Notes: generated from the sequence alone by a model not told the origin. A stretch of DNA of 64,000 nucleotides from Klebsormidium nitens (GCA_000708835.1 DF237253.1:38883-102882), one strand, 5' to 3'. Shown: positions 25,201 through 35,289, counted from the first letter of the stretch. Translations and numbers: made by a program.

Positions 25201-28200
25201 TCCTTCAGCACCTAGTCGGCCGGCCCTTGCGGGGTCGAGATGCGGTTGGTCACGAACCAAATTGAGGGCAATCGGACGTGACGTGGATTCGCGAATGCCA
25301 ATTTTTCATCGTTTGGGATGCGCATAGAACCGATGGTGTCTCTGGAAGGTTGCTTGCAGAAACCCCTCCTGCTGATGCTGCCCCTGTTTCGTCTGCCCCG
25401 CGAAATGACAACGCGGCTCGTCAAGAATGCCAACCTTGGCGATTTTACCTAGTCTGGGTATTTCGAATTTTCTGAAGACCGTATGAACGCCGGAACTCTT
25501 GACCACAAACTATCGCTCTCTGCAGAAACCCCTTCAGCTGATGCTGCCGCTGTTCGGCCGCCCCAAAGTGAAGTCGAGTCGCGGCTCGTCAAGAAGGCAG
25601 AGCTTGAGGCAACATTATCGTGCCTTTTAAGACGTATTGACAATAAGATCTCGCGACTTCAAAGACAACGCAATGCAAGCTTCCTCAACCACAAAATTCC
25701 TTGTTGCAGAAACCGCTTCAGCTGATGCTGCCCCTGTTCGGCCGCCCCGCGAGCGAGGTCGAGACGCGGCTCGCCAAGGAGCTGCAGGCCGAAGCCGCGA
25801 GTAGGGTGTCGAAACTGCTGCTGGTGGGGCCCCCCGAAACGGGAAAGAGCACGTTCGCGCGCGTCGTCCGGGAGATGTACGGGAGCGGGTTCAGTGAAGA
25901 GGAGCAAGCGGGGGAGTTGCGAGCGATGGTACTGGCGAATGTGCTGCACTGTGCGAGGAGATTGCTGGAGGGTCGGAAGGAAAAGTTCGACGACGAAGAG
26001 GTGAATTATATTTTGTTTTCGGATTCGTATCGTAATATTTCCCATTTTCCCGGCTTTAAAAGAGGAAGCGGGGAGTTGCGAGCAATGGTGCTGGCAAATG
26101 TGCTGCACTGCGCGGGAGATTGCCGGAGGGTCGGATGGAAAAGTTCGATGATGAGGAGGTGAGGCACTTTAGCTGTTTCTTGAGGATTTTGCGAGATACG
26201 ACTTTTAATATTATTCCTTTTCTTCCATTCAAATGCTTTTGAGGTGAGGGTTTCGAACAACTGTCTCACTGAACTGCGCTGAACTGCGCACAAATGTTGC
26301 TTGAGGGGCGTAAGATACGTTTCGCTGACGAAGAGGGACGTGGTCAAAGACGGCAATTGCCAGCAAAATGTTGGTCTAAGATTGGCCATTGCGCTTCATT
26401 GGGTAAAGACCGGGATCTTGCATGCAACCTCATGAAAGGTAGTAGTAAGCCAAGAGAATATCGGGCTCCGACTAACACCAAAATTCCTAACCTTAAAAGT
26501 AACCTTCTCTATACCCATACCCGCCCTAACCACTTGAGTAACCCTACCCGTCCCAGTGCGGTTACCTTGTGGTTAAAACGGTTCCTTATTATTCTCGTTG
26601 AGTTCGATGGCTCTCCCGACAATGATGTTAGCCAACGTTTGGTACCAGCCAAGGCGGCCGACGGAAAACGTAAAAAACGAACAACGACGACGTGAGGAAC
26701 ACACACGAGCTGTGTCTTTAGATGACGTTCAAATGACGTCAGACCAAGCATTTCCCTCCCCATTCGCAGGGCGAAGAGGACCAATGGAAGTACGGTCTCG
26801 AGCCAGAAAACGAGCCGGTTGCGGCGCGGGCGCTTATGGCGATTTCCACGGCGCTTGGAATCGCGGAAATGGAGAAGGGGAAGTGGCTGACGTTGGACTA
26901 CAAGCTGGCGGGAGATCTCCAGCGGCTCTGGCGCGATCCGGGAGTGCAGGTGGGTCGCTTGTGGCGAATCGCACCAAATAGGGTGGCAGCTGTGGTGTGC
27001 TGACATGCTCCCGGGTGCGTTTGATTCGGTGTTCGGCGTTCGTTTGACTTTATATTTGGACTGCTGTTTTCCATACGTTTGGCTCGTCGGTGGTGACTTG
27101 TGAGCGATGTTTCTGCACTTGAATTGCCTCAGGCCAATCGTGTATGCAAGGCGGCTCGTAGAATGTTGATCTGTCGGTGAATTGTGCCTGTCTCTTCTCT
27201 GGGGCGTTCTGAGTTGCATCCGGTATCCGCCCTCTTTGTTGATGAAAGCGGAACCAATTGTATATGCAAGGCGGCTCGTAAAATGTTGATTTGTTGGTGA
27301 ATTGTGCCTATCTCTTCTCTGGTGCGTTCTGAGTTGCATCCGGTATCCGCCCTCTTTGTTGATGAAAGCGGAACAGCAGGACAAACGAATGACTACACAG
27401 AACAGATCTCGAGACAGAGGCTGCAGCTAGTAGGTAAGGTATGTGGGGCTAGACTTTTCCGGCAAGTTTTGGACCTTTCGTTTCAATTTGACGTTCACGT
27501 TCTGACACTTTGGGTCCTGCAGGCAACGTTCCGTGTAGGCGGAGACATTTCCCTGCCCGACTCGACCGACTACTTCATGGACCGCCTCGCGCAGATCAGC
27601 GCACCAGGATACGTCCCGTCCTGGGATGACGTCATGGCGTGCCAGGTGACATCACTCCCCTTAAGTGATTGCTCAGATGAAGGTTAACGTAACCTGTCCT
27701 CGCTTCTTGCTTACAGATCCTTTGCCACGGTCCACTTACACTTGCTGCTTTTTTGTCCTCTGTCTACATCAGTTCAATTACTTATAATAAAGCAGCGAGC
27801 GTGGCTGACACTTCAATGTCGTCATCCTCGTTTCAAAGCCCTCGGCCCTCTACGTACTCAGTTGCCCGTGTTCCCTTGAGGTACTGCCCTTCTCATTTTG
27901 CTTGCGTCCAAGCGTTCGCCTCAGATCGTTATTGGAAGGTCAAAATTGACACTGAATCGTGACCGCAGGTTCTGCACCAAGTCATCCCGACAGGCGTCAC
28001 CCAAGTCGACTTCTCCATCGACGATCCGGAGCCGTCCGCTCTCTCCCCAACCGTTCCGTTGAGCGGAGGTTTGCCGTCCGTGTACGAGCTGGAAAACGCC
28101 GGCCTGGGCGCCCCGTTCTCAGCGGGAAACGCGGTGCCGTCTGCCACGTTCCGGTTGCTCGACGTCGGTCCGGGACATCTAGCCGATTCTCCGGGGTGGA

Positions 28201-30078
28201 GGCGGGTGAGTGTTGTGGTTGAAAGCTTGAGCCGTTACAGCTCTTTCGTTTACTAGGTTCGGAAGTGCCGGCTTTGGCGCTCCGTTCTCAGTGGGGAACG
28301 CGGTGCCGTCTGCCGTTTCCCGCCTGATCGTCGTCGGCCGGGACATCTAGCGAATTCCCCGGGGTGGAGGCGGGTCAGTGCAATAGTTTGAATTTCCAGC
28401 GGTCTCGCTTTGTTTGTGTGTTGGCCAGTCTTCTGTCTGGTTTTGGCAGAGTGTCTCAGGTTTCGAGACGCATGTGCGGGACATCTAGCGGATCTCCGGG
28501 GTAGTGGCGGGTAAAGTGGGCTGTGCGGAAGTTTTTAAGTATCCTGGTGTTCGGTCAGCTTTCAACGTCCCTTAATGGGCTTGCGAGACCGGAACAGCAG
28601 ACTCCGAAGTCTGCTGCGATTACGCCAAAGCCTTTTGGATATGGCGGTCCGTCATCTGTCTTCGTCGAGATGCGGACTCTCAAGAGCTAGTTTATCCTTC
28701 GTTGCTCCTATGCCGGACCCTGGTAGACCTGCGATGCGGAATGCTAAGAAGTTGCCAAAATTTGTTGTTTGTTTTGCTCCTTCAGAAACTACACTCGACC
28801 TTTGCAGACCTTGAGAGTGTGATCTCCAAGGGGCGAACGAGAGTGCAGCTCATCATAGTTCATTCGGCTGGCCTTCATAAAGTAGAACGCTTGCGCTATC
28901 TGGAGTAGTTCCCTTTGCTTCAGCAAGGAATGGAAACTGGCACTTAAATCCCCAAGAGACTTTTCCGCTAAGTGTTAGCGGGTTTTGTTTTAGTGGGCCT
29001 TAGCGCTACCATCCATCCGGGACAAAATGAAGGTCGACTTAGAACGTTTGTGGAGTCGGTTAATTCTGCCTTGCTCTGTTTGATCTTTACTTTCAATCCT
29101 GCAGGCGTGCGACATGTTCCAAGACGTTTCGGCGGTCCTTTTCTTTGTCGGCCTCAGCGATTTTGACCGCTTCCACTCCGTTGGCGGCGAGTTCCACAAC
29201 CGGCTTGAGGACGCGCGCGACTTGTTTGAGTCCGTCATCAATTCGCCCAGCTTTGAGGTGAGCTGTTAACCAAGGGTTGTTTTTACTGGTATGGTTAACG
29301 CAGGATTCTGTCCTGTTTTGGTTACCCAGGCTTTTATCCTGTTCCTGCTCTTTGAACCTTAGGTAACCAGGCTTAGTTAGTATGCAACCGGCTCGAGGAC
29401 GCGCGCAATTTGTTTGAGTCCGTCATCAACTCGCCCAGCTTTGAGGTGAGCAGTTAACCAGGTCTTCCAACTTGTTTCGTTTCTCTTAACCCCAGAAGTA
29501 TCAATCACTCAAGACAAGATGTTACGCAATTCAGCTGCTTAAGGAAGCACGCGAACCTTTTCAGCGGGTAACAGACCCGCCCAGCGTTGATCTCAGCAGT
29601 TAACTTTAGTTTCCATCCTGTTGTGGTTAAAGTTTTTCATCCTCTTTACGGGCTTTAAACCACAGGTAACTAGGCGTAGCATGTATGCGACCGGTCGGAA
29701 GACGCACGCGGCCTCCTTTTCCTGCCCAACCTGGTCTTACGCAGAAAAGGATTATTTCGTTTGCAGAATAAGCCGATCCTGCTCCTCTTCAACAAGTTCG
29801 ACCTCTTTTGCCGGAAGCTCCGCGCAAACACGTCGCTCACCGAGTGCGACTGGCTGGAGGACTACGACCCGGGGGATCACTCTACGGCCAGCGACCGGTT
29901 CCGAGAGGATGTGGAAGCGCAGAACGCGTATATGTACATAGAGAAGAAGTTCACGGCGCTCGTGGAGGAGCGCAATAAGCGGGCCCCTCAGGTGGAGGTG
30001 CTCGTATATAAGCTGTCGGCGGTGCAGCAGGAGTCGGTGGATATGGTGCTGATGCATTTGCCGGACATAGTACTGTAA
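13232..30078 (+). CDS. XLG: Extra-large GTP-binding protein (XLG), with a very long N-terminal region
   Basis: Exons in phase: 13232-16957, 17569-19171, 19720-20263, 20892-20973, 22547-22787, 23572-23644, 24412-24609, 25710-26000, 26770-26949, 27523-27645, 27969-28205, 29105-29257 and 29767-30078. From the first in-frame ATG (13459) this gives 2,511 residues. Order: about 1,880 residues of low-complexity Pro/Ser/Gly-rich sequence; a zinc-binding cysteine region ([22 protein letters not shown]); the XLG block [13 protein letters not shown] and [13 protein letters not shown]; then a ~431-residue G-alpha-like domain. The P-loop is GPPETGKST and the base-recognition motif is FNKFDLF. The DVGGQ site reads LLDVGPGH, and TCAT is replaced by VYKLSAV; such departures are usual in XLGs. 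In land plants XLGs couple with G-beta-gamma in stress and developmental signalling, often in the nucleus. Acceptor 13231 suggests an unseen upstream exon. Confidence 0.9.
13975..14430 (+). repeat. Three AQP-motif repeats in the XLG N-terminal region
   Basis: Within the first large exon, the protein repeats a unit of roughly 40-90 residues whose core is [13 protein letters not shown], then [12 protein letters not shown], then [11 protein letters not shown]. Each unit is followed by an acidic stretch, a WxKP-like motif and a proline run. I do not know this motif. It may be a short binding motif present three times. Confidence 0.7.
15940..16170 (+). repeat. Seven tandem 11-residue (33-bp) repeats in XLG, consensus [11 protein letters not shown]
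   Basis: Seven exactly in-register units read [66 protein letters not shown] and [11 protein letters not shown]. All seven are 33 nt long with no indels, though the sequence has diverged. The array is in the long, presumably disordered N-terminal region. Confidence 0.95.
21370..22472 (+). repeat. Degraded copies of the start of the XLG exon at 22547, inside the preceding intron
   Basis: The start of the exon at 22547 (GATGCGTCGGATTGAACATC) recurs upstream. The best copy is at 22398, preceded by TTTTCTCAG; 40 of its first 44 bases match and three of the four changes are synonymous. Weaker copies start at 22215 and 22030 (after TTTCTAG). Fainter ones, recognisable by the ACAAATCGGCCCC or AACCGAATCGGCCCC segment, lie near 21376, 21760 and 21905. 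Spacing of the clear copies is 149-185 bp. None extends through the whole exon. Confidence 0.8.
22842..23085 (+). repeat. Two copies of the end of the XLG exon at 22547-22787, with donor sites
   Basis: The last ~105 bp of the exon, including NRKPLT, PPRMD and the donor after NFW, recur at 22842-22940 and 22996-23085. The first copy keeps the reading frame ([23 protein letters not shown]) and a strong donor, GTAAGT. The second has lost frame through deletions but keeps GTAAGT. Neither has its own acceptor, so they are unlikely to be complete exons. Confidence 0.85.
24014..24411 (+). repeat. Duplicated 219-bp segment ending at an XLG acceptor
   Basis: The sequence from about 24014 (GTTTAGGGTAGGCGAAG) is repeated from about 24233 (GTTTAGGGGAGGCGAAG). 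Shared landmarks follow: GGTTCAAACGCAA, then GAAGCAAAGATCTTCACTA, then CGCCAGCGCTT. The second unit ends at the acceptor of the exon at 24412. The first ends at a decayed equivalent, CCGCCAG. Confidence 0.8.
24842..24981 (+). repeat. Two short copies of the end of XLG exon 24412-24609
   Basis: The exon end, which encodes AKGNMWEL before its donor, recurs as AATGAAGGGCAATATGTGGG at about 24952 and, more decayed, at about 24860. Both copies are preceded by AGGCGTCC. They lie in the intron just downstream of the exon. Confidence 0.7.
25360..25610 (+). repeat. Two copies of the start of the P-loop exon of XLG
   Basis: The exon at 25710 begins AAACCGCTTCAGCTGATGCT. Copies beginning at 25360 (after TGCTTGCAG) and 25526 (after TCTCTGCAG) keep the acceptor and about 75 bp of exon with indels, then fade before the P-loop. 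Spacing is 166 and 184 bp. In the second copy the first two differences are synonymous proline codon changes. Confidence 0.85.
26069..26335 (+). repeat. Two copies of the end of the P-loop exon of XLG
   Basis: The last 90 bp of the exon (25910-26000) recur at 26069-26158 with a donor-like GTGAGG. There are nine substitutions, seven of them synonymous, and a one-base deletion. A shorter copy at about 26297-26335 still reads [13 protein letters not shown] in frame, against [13 protein letters not shown] in the exon. Confidence 0.85.
26465..26569 (+). repeat. Dispersed ~105-bp element, copy 1
   Basis: The segment begins CTCCGACTAACACCAAAA and ends ACCCGTCCCAGTGCGGTTAC. The same start and end, in the same order and spacing, recur at 49577-49680, 23 kb away in a GST intron. 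A weaker inverted copy lies at about 3160-3225. It is probably a short non-autonomous mobile element; no terminal repeats are clear. Confidence 0.7.
27134..27373 (+). repeat. 120-bp tandem duplication in an XLG intron
   Basis: Two adjacent 120-bp units, 27134-27253 and 27254-27373, are nearly identical. Shared landmarks are TATGCAAGGCGGCTCGTA and CTGAGTTGCATCCGGTATCC. They do not resemble the flanking exons, so this is an ordinary intronic duplication, unlike the exon-edge copies. Confidence 0.9.
28261..28510 (+). repeat. Two copies of the end of XLG exon 27969-28205
   Basis: The exon end, with [15 protein letters not shown] and [11 protein letters not shown], recurs at 28261-28373 with several substitutions and indels; the donor is changed to GTCAGT. 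A third, short piece from about 28476 to 28509 (CGGGACATCTAGCGGATCTC) ends at GGTAAAG. Confidence 0.85.
29385..29730 (+). repeat. Copies of the end of XLG exon 29105-29257
   Basis: The last 61 bp of the exon (29197-29257) recur at 29385-29445 with the donor GTGAGC kept. There are four base changes, two of them synonymous. A more decayed copy of the start of that segment lies near 29681-29730 (ATGCGACCGGTCGGAAGACG), and a donor-end trace is near 29570-29600. Confidence 0.85.
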
Positions 30079-31112
30079 GAGATCTGAGCAATTAGCGGCA
30101 GCAAGCCGAGTACATGGATTGTTCGACCGTTAGAATGGTTTGGCACACCGATTTCTCTACCTCTAGTTGCTTTGAGGTACGATGGAAGCAGCTGCGGGAC
30201 TCTGGACTTCGAAGTTACACAACCATCCACCTCGAAAATGTGGTCTAATCATTGGAGTTTGATGAACAAAGCTGAAGCTCCATGGTGGCCGGGGCTACGT
30301 ATGTATATGTACCAGCATGATCGAGGCCACTGATATGCGTGGTCAGACTCACTCCAAGAAAGCTTGTTGTGTGGATCCAAATTTAGACAGTCACAGCAAG
30401 CGTGAACTCCGAAGGTACATCCGATCGGCCCGGCCATGCCATCCATAATATATTGTCCAAGCTAGTTAGCTGTGATCGCGAGATATTGACATGATGTCGG
30501 ACAATCGACAGCTAGTAGTCCAGCTGCGCGCGCGGCGCCCCCCACCCGGCCCCTGGCGCTAATTGGTGGCCGGCTGCATGCCAGAGGGATGCATTGTACT
30601 GCACCGCAAAAGGCTACTGTGCCACCAAGAAAATGTGATTGTTCATGCGCGAACTTCGGGAAGTTTAAGTTTACGCGTGTCCGGAGCAAGTTGCACCCAT
30701 GCGCGCCGTTCCATGGTGCTTAATTAAGCTGAATGGACCTTTTGACCCTAAAGTTTCCGGCCATCCCGATATCCACAGAAATGGTTGATTTATCATCAGT
30801 GAGGGCCGGCGATGTACGTGCATGTCCGTCAAACTTGCTTGATGTTATCAACGTCTCATACCTGCATATGATCAGGCATACTACATACCGTGACACTATC
30901 AGCGTGCGGTCACCGTCGGACAGGGCGGCACAACCGCAAAGGATTTGCATCTTGGCATCTCGACATAGACGTAGAATGCTCGGACCCACCTAGGAGGCCG
31001 GCCTGCAATGACTTCAGGCCACTATCATTTCAGAACGACATCAAAGTCATTAGTGTACTAGGAAACTCATTAGTGTACCCTAGTATTGTCCTCTTCTTAT
31101 CTGATCATCTAA
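30079..31112. other. Intergenic region after XLG, no gene recognised
   Basis: After the XLG stop I see no coding exon. A GC-rich, alternating-purine-pyrimidine patch with TGCATG and GCGCGC motifs lies at about 30500-30600. Similar patches occur at 40.2-41.1 and 58.6-59.5 kb and may mark a repeat family or old mobile DNA. Confidence 0.35.
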
Positions 31113-31973
31113 TTGACCAGCGTTCAGCGTTCCAGGAAGCTCTTGGAAGCCGTCATTGAAGACCGAGTATGCGCTGCAATCAAAAATTTGGACGTCATGT
31201 TGGAGCAGAACAAGAGCAGTACTTTCCTTCTTCTGTGCACACACAATGAAGCCTCTTTACACCGTCTAAGGCCACACGATCGAAGGTTGCTACAGGCGGT
31301 TGCCATCGCAGAAATAAACTTCGCTTTTCTGCCGACTGCGGCCGCCTCAGACATTCCTGCCTGGTTAGCTGTACCGCGGCTGAAAGCAGACAAACTAGCG
31401 GTTCAAACTTTGCCAGCATCTAGTAAGCAAGCGACGTTGCCAGCATTGAAAAAACCGCAGGAGAACCAGATACGCGATCGAAATTCGAACGGGCGAAGCA
31501 ATAGAAACAAGCAGCTTGATGGTGTTACTTGCAAGCAGACCGTCTCATCAATACGGAGAGGGTCTGTGTCAATGGTTCACAACTTGATGCCAGTGCAAGA
31601 TCCCCGCATCCGTGCAATAAACCGGCTCTCGTTTCAAGCTCACCTCGCTTCGCCCGGTTTCCGCGTCCCAAGGTTTAGAAGGATGATCGCAAAGCAAGTT
31701 CCTAGTATCTGCAGAGAAAACGAAGAGTGCCAGACAAGTCAAAAATACTGGCGCCGTCTTAAAGGTACAGAACACTTTTCGTTTACCGACATGGCTGGCA
31801 CAGAAGCACGATCGAAGTCGCAATCCGTTGCAACTTCGGCTCCGAGACTCAAACAAAGGGGACTAAAGCGCATGAACAAAGACACCTCTGAAGCCTTAAC
31901 TCTTAGTCGGAGCCCTTCGCTGAACTTCCGATCCAGATTCTCGTCGACCAACAAAACACAAACAGCCCTCTGA
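31113..31973 (+). CDS. Hypothetical protein or exon, basic and serine-rich
   Basis: This is an open frame of 286 codons ending in TGA. The first in-frame ATG is at 31197, which would give 258 residues. The sequence is rich in K, R, S and Q, with basic clusters such as RLKQRGLKRMNKD and SPSLNFRSRFSSTNK near the C-terminus. No domain, signal peptide or membrane segment is recognisable. Its length is unusual for non-coding DNA of this composition, which is the only support. It could be one exon of a larger gene; acceptor-like TTCAG lies at its left edge. Confidence 0.35.
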   Translation: MTSVQRSRKLLEAVIEDRVCAAIKNLDVMLEQNKSSTFLLLCTHNEASLHRLRPHDRRLLQAVAIAEINFAFLPTAAASDIPAWLAVPRLKADKLAVQTLPASSKQATLPALKKPQENQIRDRNSNGRSNRNKQLDGVTCKQTVSSIRRGSVSMVHNLMPVQDPRIRAINRLSFQAHLASPGFRVPRFRRMIAKQVPSICRENEECQTSQKYWRRLKGTEHFSFTDMAGTEARSKSQSVATSAPRLKQRGLKRMNKDTSEALTLSRSPSLNFRSRFSSTNKTQTAL

Positions 31974-32869
31974 GCTGTTTAGCCCCGTGGGCGGACTAAT
32001 CGGGGCGCTAAACAGAGTCAACTAACCAGAGCGCTAACTCTCTTCGTCATGCGGGTGAAGCCAGCTGGCGAGATGCATGTCAAATCGACTTTCTTTACCT
32101 TCCGGACGTTTTGATACTCGTTGCTGGACCTTCTTGCTTTCCGCACCTTGCTTTCAGACCAAGGCGCGAAAAGTGAGAAGATAGAACGGCGATCTGTCGC
32201 TTTCGGACCCCTTTTGAACCGGGCAGGCGAGGAGGTGGCACTTTGTCTTTCAGATGTGAAAGTGTTGGTGTACCCAACGATTAAGAAAAAGATTGAGAAA
32301 AAAGAAAAGATTGAAAAATGATTGAAGGCTTTTTGACTACCTTTGCAAGCAACTCGACCGACTTGCTTCTGTGTTAGTCCCCTCGATTCGTCATCTCAGC
32401 CAAATTAGAGTTTGCAATTCGATGCGGAAAGGAACCGTCGCGATGAGTCTGATATGAGAAGCTCACATATACAGGGCCCAGGTCCCACCGGGCAAGAAGC
32501 GGACCGAATATGCACATGGAAAGGAGGAGCGCCCACGTCCGGAGGTGGACGGAGAAGAACGCGACGAGGAGCCAATCTGCAGAGGGGAAGCGCGCTGTCA
32601 GACACCATCTTTAAAACCCCGATTGTAAAAAGATGTTGCTCCGTGAGCGACCTAGATTAAGTCTGCCCAGCGCTTTCGTGCGCCGTGAAATTACGATTTG
32701 CGGCGTCTGGGGTCGCCAATTTTCGGTGTGAACGTGTCAATGCGAGACAGTACCATTCAGGGGGGGCTCGAACAGAGGTTCACCCCTTCGACCAGCAAGA
32801 CCCTACCTGTCCGCTGGGTGAGATTGGAGCGGCGAAATATACTTACTCTGGGTTACTTCTTGACTACAG

Positions 32870-32935
32870 GTCAACAACCAGGTGGTTTTCGAGAAGGCGT
32901 CGTACGTTAAGCTGCTAACTGAGATCCCCAATTAC
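32870..32935 (+). pseudogene. Ribosomal protein S25 (eS25) exon fragment
   Basis: After the acceptor CTTGACTACAG the frame reads VNNQVVFEKASYVKLLTEIP then NY. This matches the middle of eukaryotic S25, where VNN..LF..A.YDKL..E.P is conserved. The match then stops. The expected KLITPSVLSDRLRING continuation and the lysine-rich N-terminus are not found nearby. I read it as a fragment of an S25 exon, complete with its intron edge, copied from elsewhere. A functional S25 gene with an unrecognised second half is less likely. Confidence 0.5.
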
Positions 32936-33917
32936 ATATCGATTACTTTTGTTGCATTGAAGCAGGCGTGCAATCTGAGTACTCTCATCGTGACCCCAAG
33001 CATACGTCTGACATCCTTGTTTCCGGAAGAGTCTACCGAGACTTATTTTCTCATCCAAAAACGCAGCCTTCAGTTGTCTGAAGGCCAATACTGCGTGACA
33101 ATCCACAGGTGTTTCCCCAAATCCTCTAGCGATAACTCTCTTGCAAGCAGCAATTATCTAACGAGAAAGTGAAACAGCCCTGAAAACAAAGATGCAGAAA
33201 AGGTGATTGCAGAAGAAACCCGTACCAGGGGCCTTTAGCTTCTCCCGCAGGAACCATGCAATTGTCCGATGTATCCGTGGTGCATCCGGAGCGAGTCGAA
33301 ACCTCTGCACAAACCGAAACGGGTATTGGTTGGCTAAACAGAGGGTTAAGCTAACCGGGCAGGTTCTCCTCAGATGAGGACGCCAAGAAAGAAATTGGGA
33401 TCAGTTGCCTTCGCACTCTTTTCGAGCTCGTAAAAGCGAAGCAGATTAGTAAAGGCTGAGAACTCATCGATCACGCCTAATCGGCGACCACTCTGCGTCT
33501 TTCACAACAGAAGTCGGTCAGGTTTTCGTTTTATTGCCAACCCGTAACCATCACGGCTACATGTTCAGTGTGCATTTTCGGGACGCGCAGATTATCATCA
33601 ATTGTATACCAATGAACTGTCCTCTTCACTAGACCCCGATTGATCTAGCATTGCCAACGCCGAGTTTCAGCAGGACTATGAGATACAACCAACCTTCTCT
33701 GTTCACCAGAGCTTGCAGCAACCGTTTTTACAGAGCGCTGTCTTCCGGACGAACGGGGGAACATGATTGGCACGTAATCTCTCGCATTTCCACAGCAGTA
33801 TGTGAACGTACAGATCAAAGAAAGAGGGGCGGATGAAAAATTCTTCTTCATGAAAAATAGAAATATAATTGAAATGTTACTGAAACATGTGAAGCCTTTC
33901 AGACGCGTTGCGCTTAC
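32936..33917. other. No assigned gene; possible further exons of the ubiquitin-like gene
   Basis: The minus-strand ubiquitin-like gene continues past the donor after 33918, so its later exons should lie here or further left. I could not pick one out. On the plus strand, a short open segment near 33372-33460 (EDAKKEIGISCLRTLFEL) looks coding but is isolated. Confidence 0.3.
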
Positions 33918-35201
33918 TAGGTCTTCGTCTTCATCCGGCTCGGCCGGAGTCGGTGCGGGCACGTGGAGGGGGGCAGCTTGCTGAGGGGGTGGCTTGGGGA
34001 CTACCATTGCTGTGATGCAATCTGGAAAAAGGGGTCGAGATATAAACCTCAGAAATGGGCCGAGATATAAACCCCAGATATGAACCCCAACCTTAGACCC
34101 GAATGTTCAAAACCACGTCGTCCAAAAAGGAACACCACGTGGAGATCCTCCGAGCGTAAAACCTTCGACGAGTCAAATCAAGGAGGACGAACAGATACAG
34201 ACTGGATAGAGGCAAATTGCTGGAGGGGTGTCGGAGTCGACTGCGCTAAAGAACGCCATTCACACTAAATCCAAGATGTGGTGACTTGTAAAGTGTTGAC
34301 CCATTTGCGAGTGTCAACCAAGGAGGACGAACGAACAAGATTGAAGGGAGGCAAGTTGCTGGGGGGGCCGCTTGGGGACGACCATCGCTGTGATGCAATC
34401 TGGAAAAACAACGGTGCCAAAGTTCCTGAAAGCGAAACCCAAGCCTCTACAGGGCCAGGAGTCTCCGAGACCTTGAAACCTTCAAGTCGAAAGCTGTACA
34501 AGATCGGTGATCTTTTTTGAACATAAGAACCTCAACCCTCAGAACCAAGTTTCTACGAGGTCTACGGTTCTCGATACTGAAACGAATGAGGCTTCGCCTG
34601 AGGTTCGACCCAACAGTGGACCAGGACTCAGTTATAAAAAGTACACAACGTCCTAACTTGACGGAGCCCAACAAGAATGCGAAAAACTGACACAAGTGTG
34701 CAGACTTGGGGTCACTAATACCTACGTAGACCGTACCAGGGCTTTTCATACTGGATTACAAGAGGAGCAGCGAGACGTAATGTGGCCGTTGCATTGGAAA
34801 AGTCAAAAGGGCGTCAGAGTGGCCGGCTCATGAAAGCAACACAAAGAGCCATGACGACCATACCAACTGCACGACTGTCAAACAAACACAACTGTTTCTC
34901 CCCAGAGATCGGTGTTGGAATCCTGGACGCAAGAACTGCCAGCATTGGTGCAGATTTCTTCCGACGTATTCAGGCATTTGAATGAACCAATCTGGAACCT
35001 ATCGGGCAGCCCCTGCCTGCATTGAGGTCCAGCTCATCCTCGGCTTTCGTTTCAAACACACGGTAGCAAGTGCTTCAACTCACCCCCTTCCTTGAGGTTG
35101 AGTGGCCCATCTGTGAGCACCTTGCCCCCCAGTATCAACTTAAGCCGGTCCACTGTGACCCTTGTCAATTCCTCCGCAACGCGCTCCTTTAGTGACAGTA
35201 A
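33918..35201 (-). CDS. Ubiquitin-like-domain protein (two exons resolved, both ends missing)
   Basis: Two exons join in phase on the minus strand: 35201-35084 and 34021-33918. They encode SLKERVAEELTRVTVDRLKL, then ILGGKVLTDGPLNLKEGDCI and TAMVV. This is the second half of a beta-grasp ubiquitin-like fold: the helix, the LI..GK.L strand and turn, then the ..EGD.I..VV final strand. A proline-rich acidic linker follows (PKPPPQQAAPLHVPAPTPAE, PDEDEDL). The first strands, in an upstream exon, and the C-terminal part were not found, so the family member cannot be named. RAD23, DSK2 and UBL-WLM proteases carry such domains; I see no specific link to any. Both exons have echo copies in the preceding intron. 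Confidence 0.65.
34180..34412 (-). repeat. Two copies of the start of exon 34021-33918 of the ubiquitin-like gene
   Basis: On the minus strand, the exon start and its acceptor (TTTTCCAG then ATTGCATCACAGCAATGG) recur almost exactly at 34412-34315, including GTCCCCAAGCGGCCCCCCCA. The copy then diverges into a tail beginning GTTCGTCCTCCTTGGTTGAC. A more decayed copy with a similar tail (CTGTTCGTCCTCCTTGATTT) lies at about 34260-34170. Confidence 0.8.
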
Positions 35202-35289
35202 CTGCAGGAAAACGAAGTTTTGAGGCTCACTTTTCAGAGTCAACTGTCAGGCTCAGTTTTCAGGCTCAGATTTTGCTTTTGGGGGGCTG

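Noticed and set aside
27134-27373. 120-bp duplication as another exon echo
   Set aside because: Neither unit resembles the exons at 26770-26949 or 27523-27645, so it is an ordinary intronic tandem duplication.
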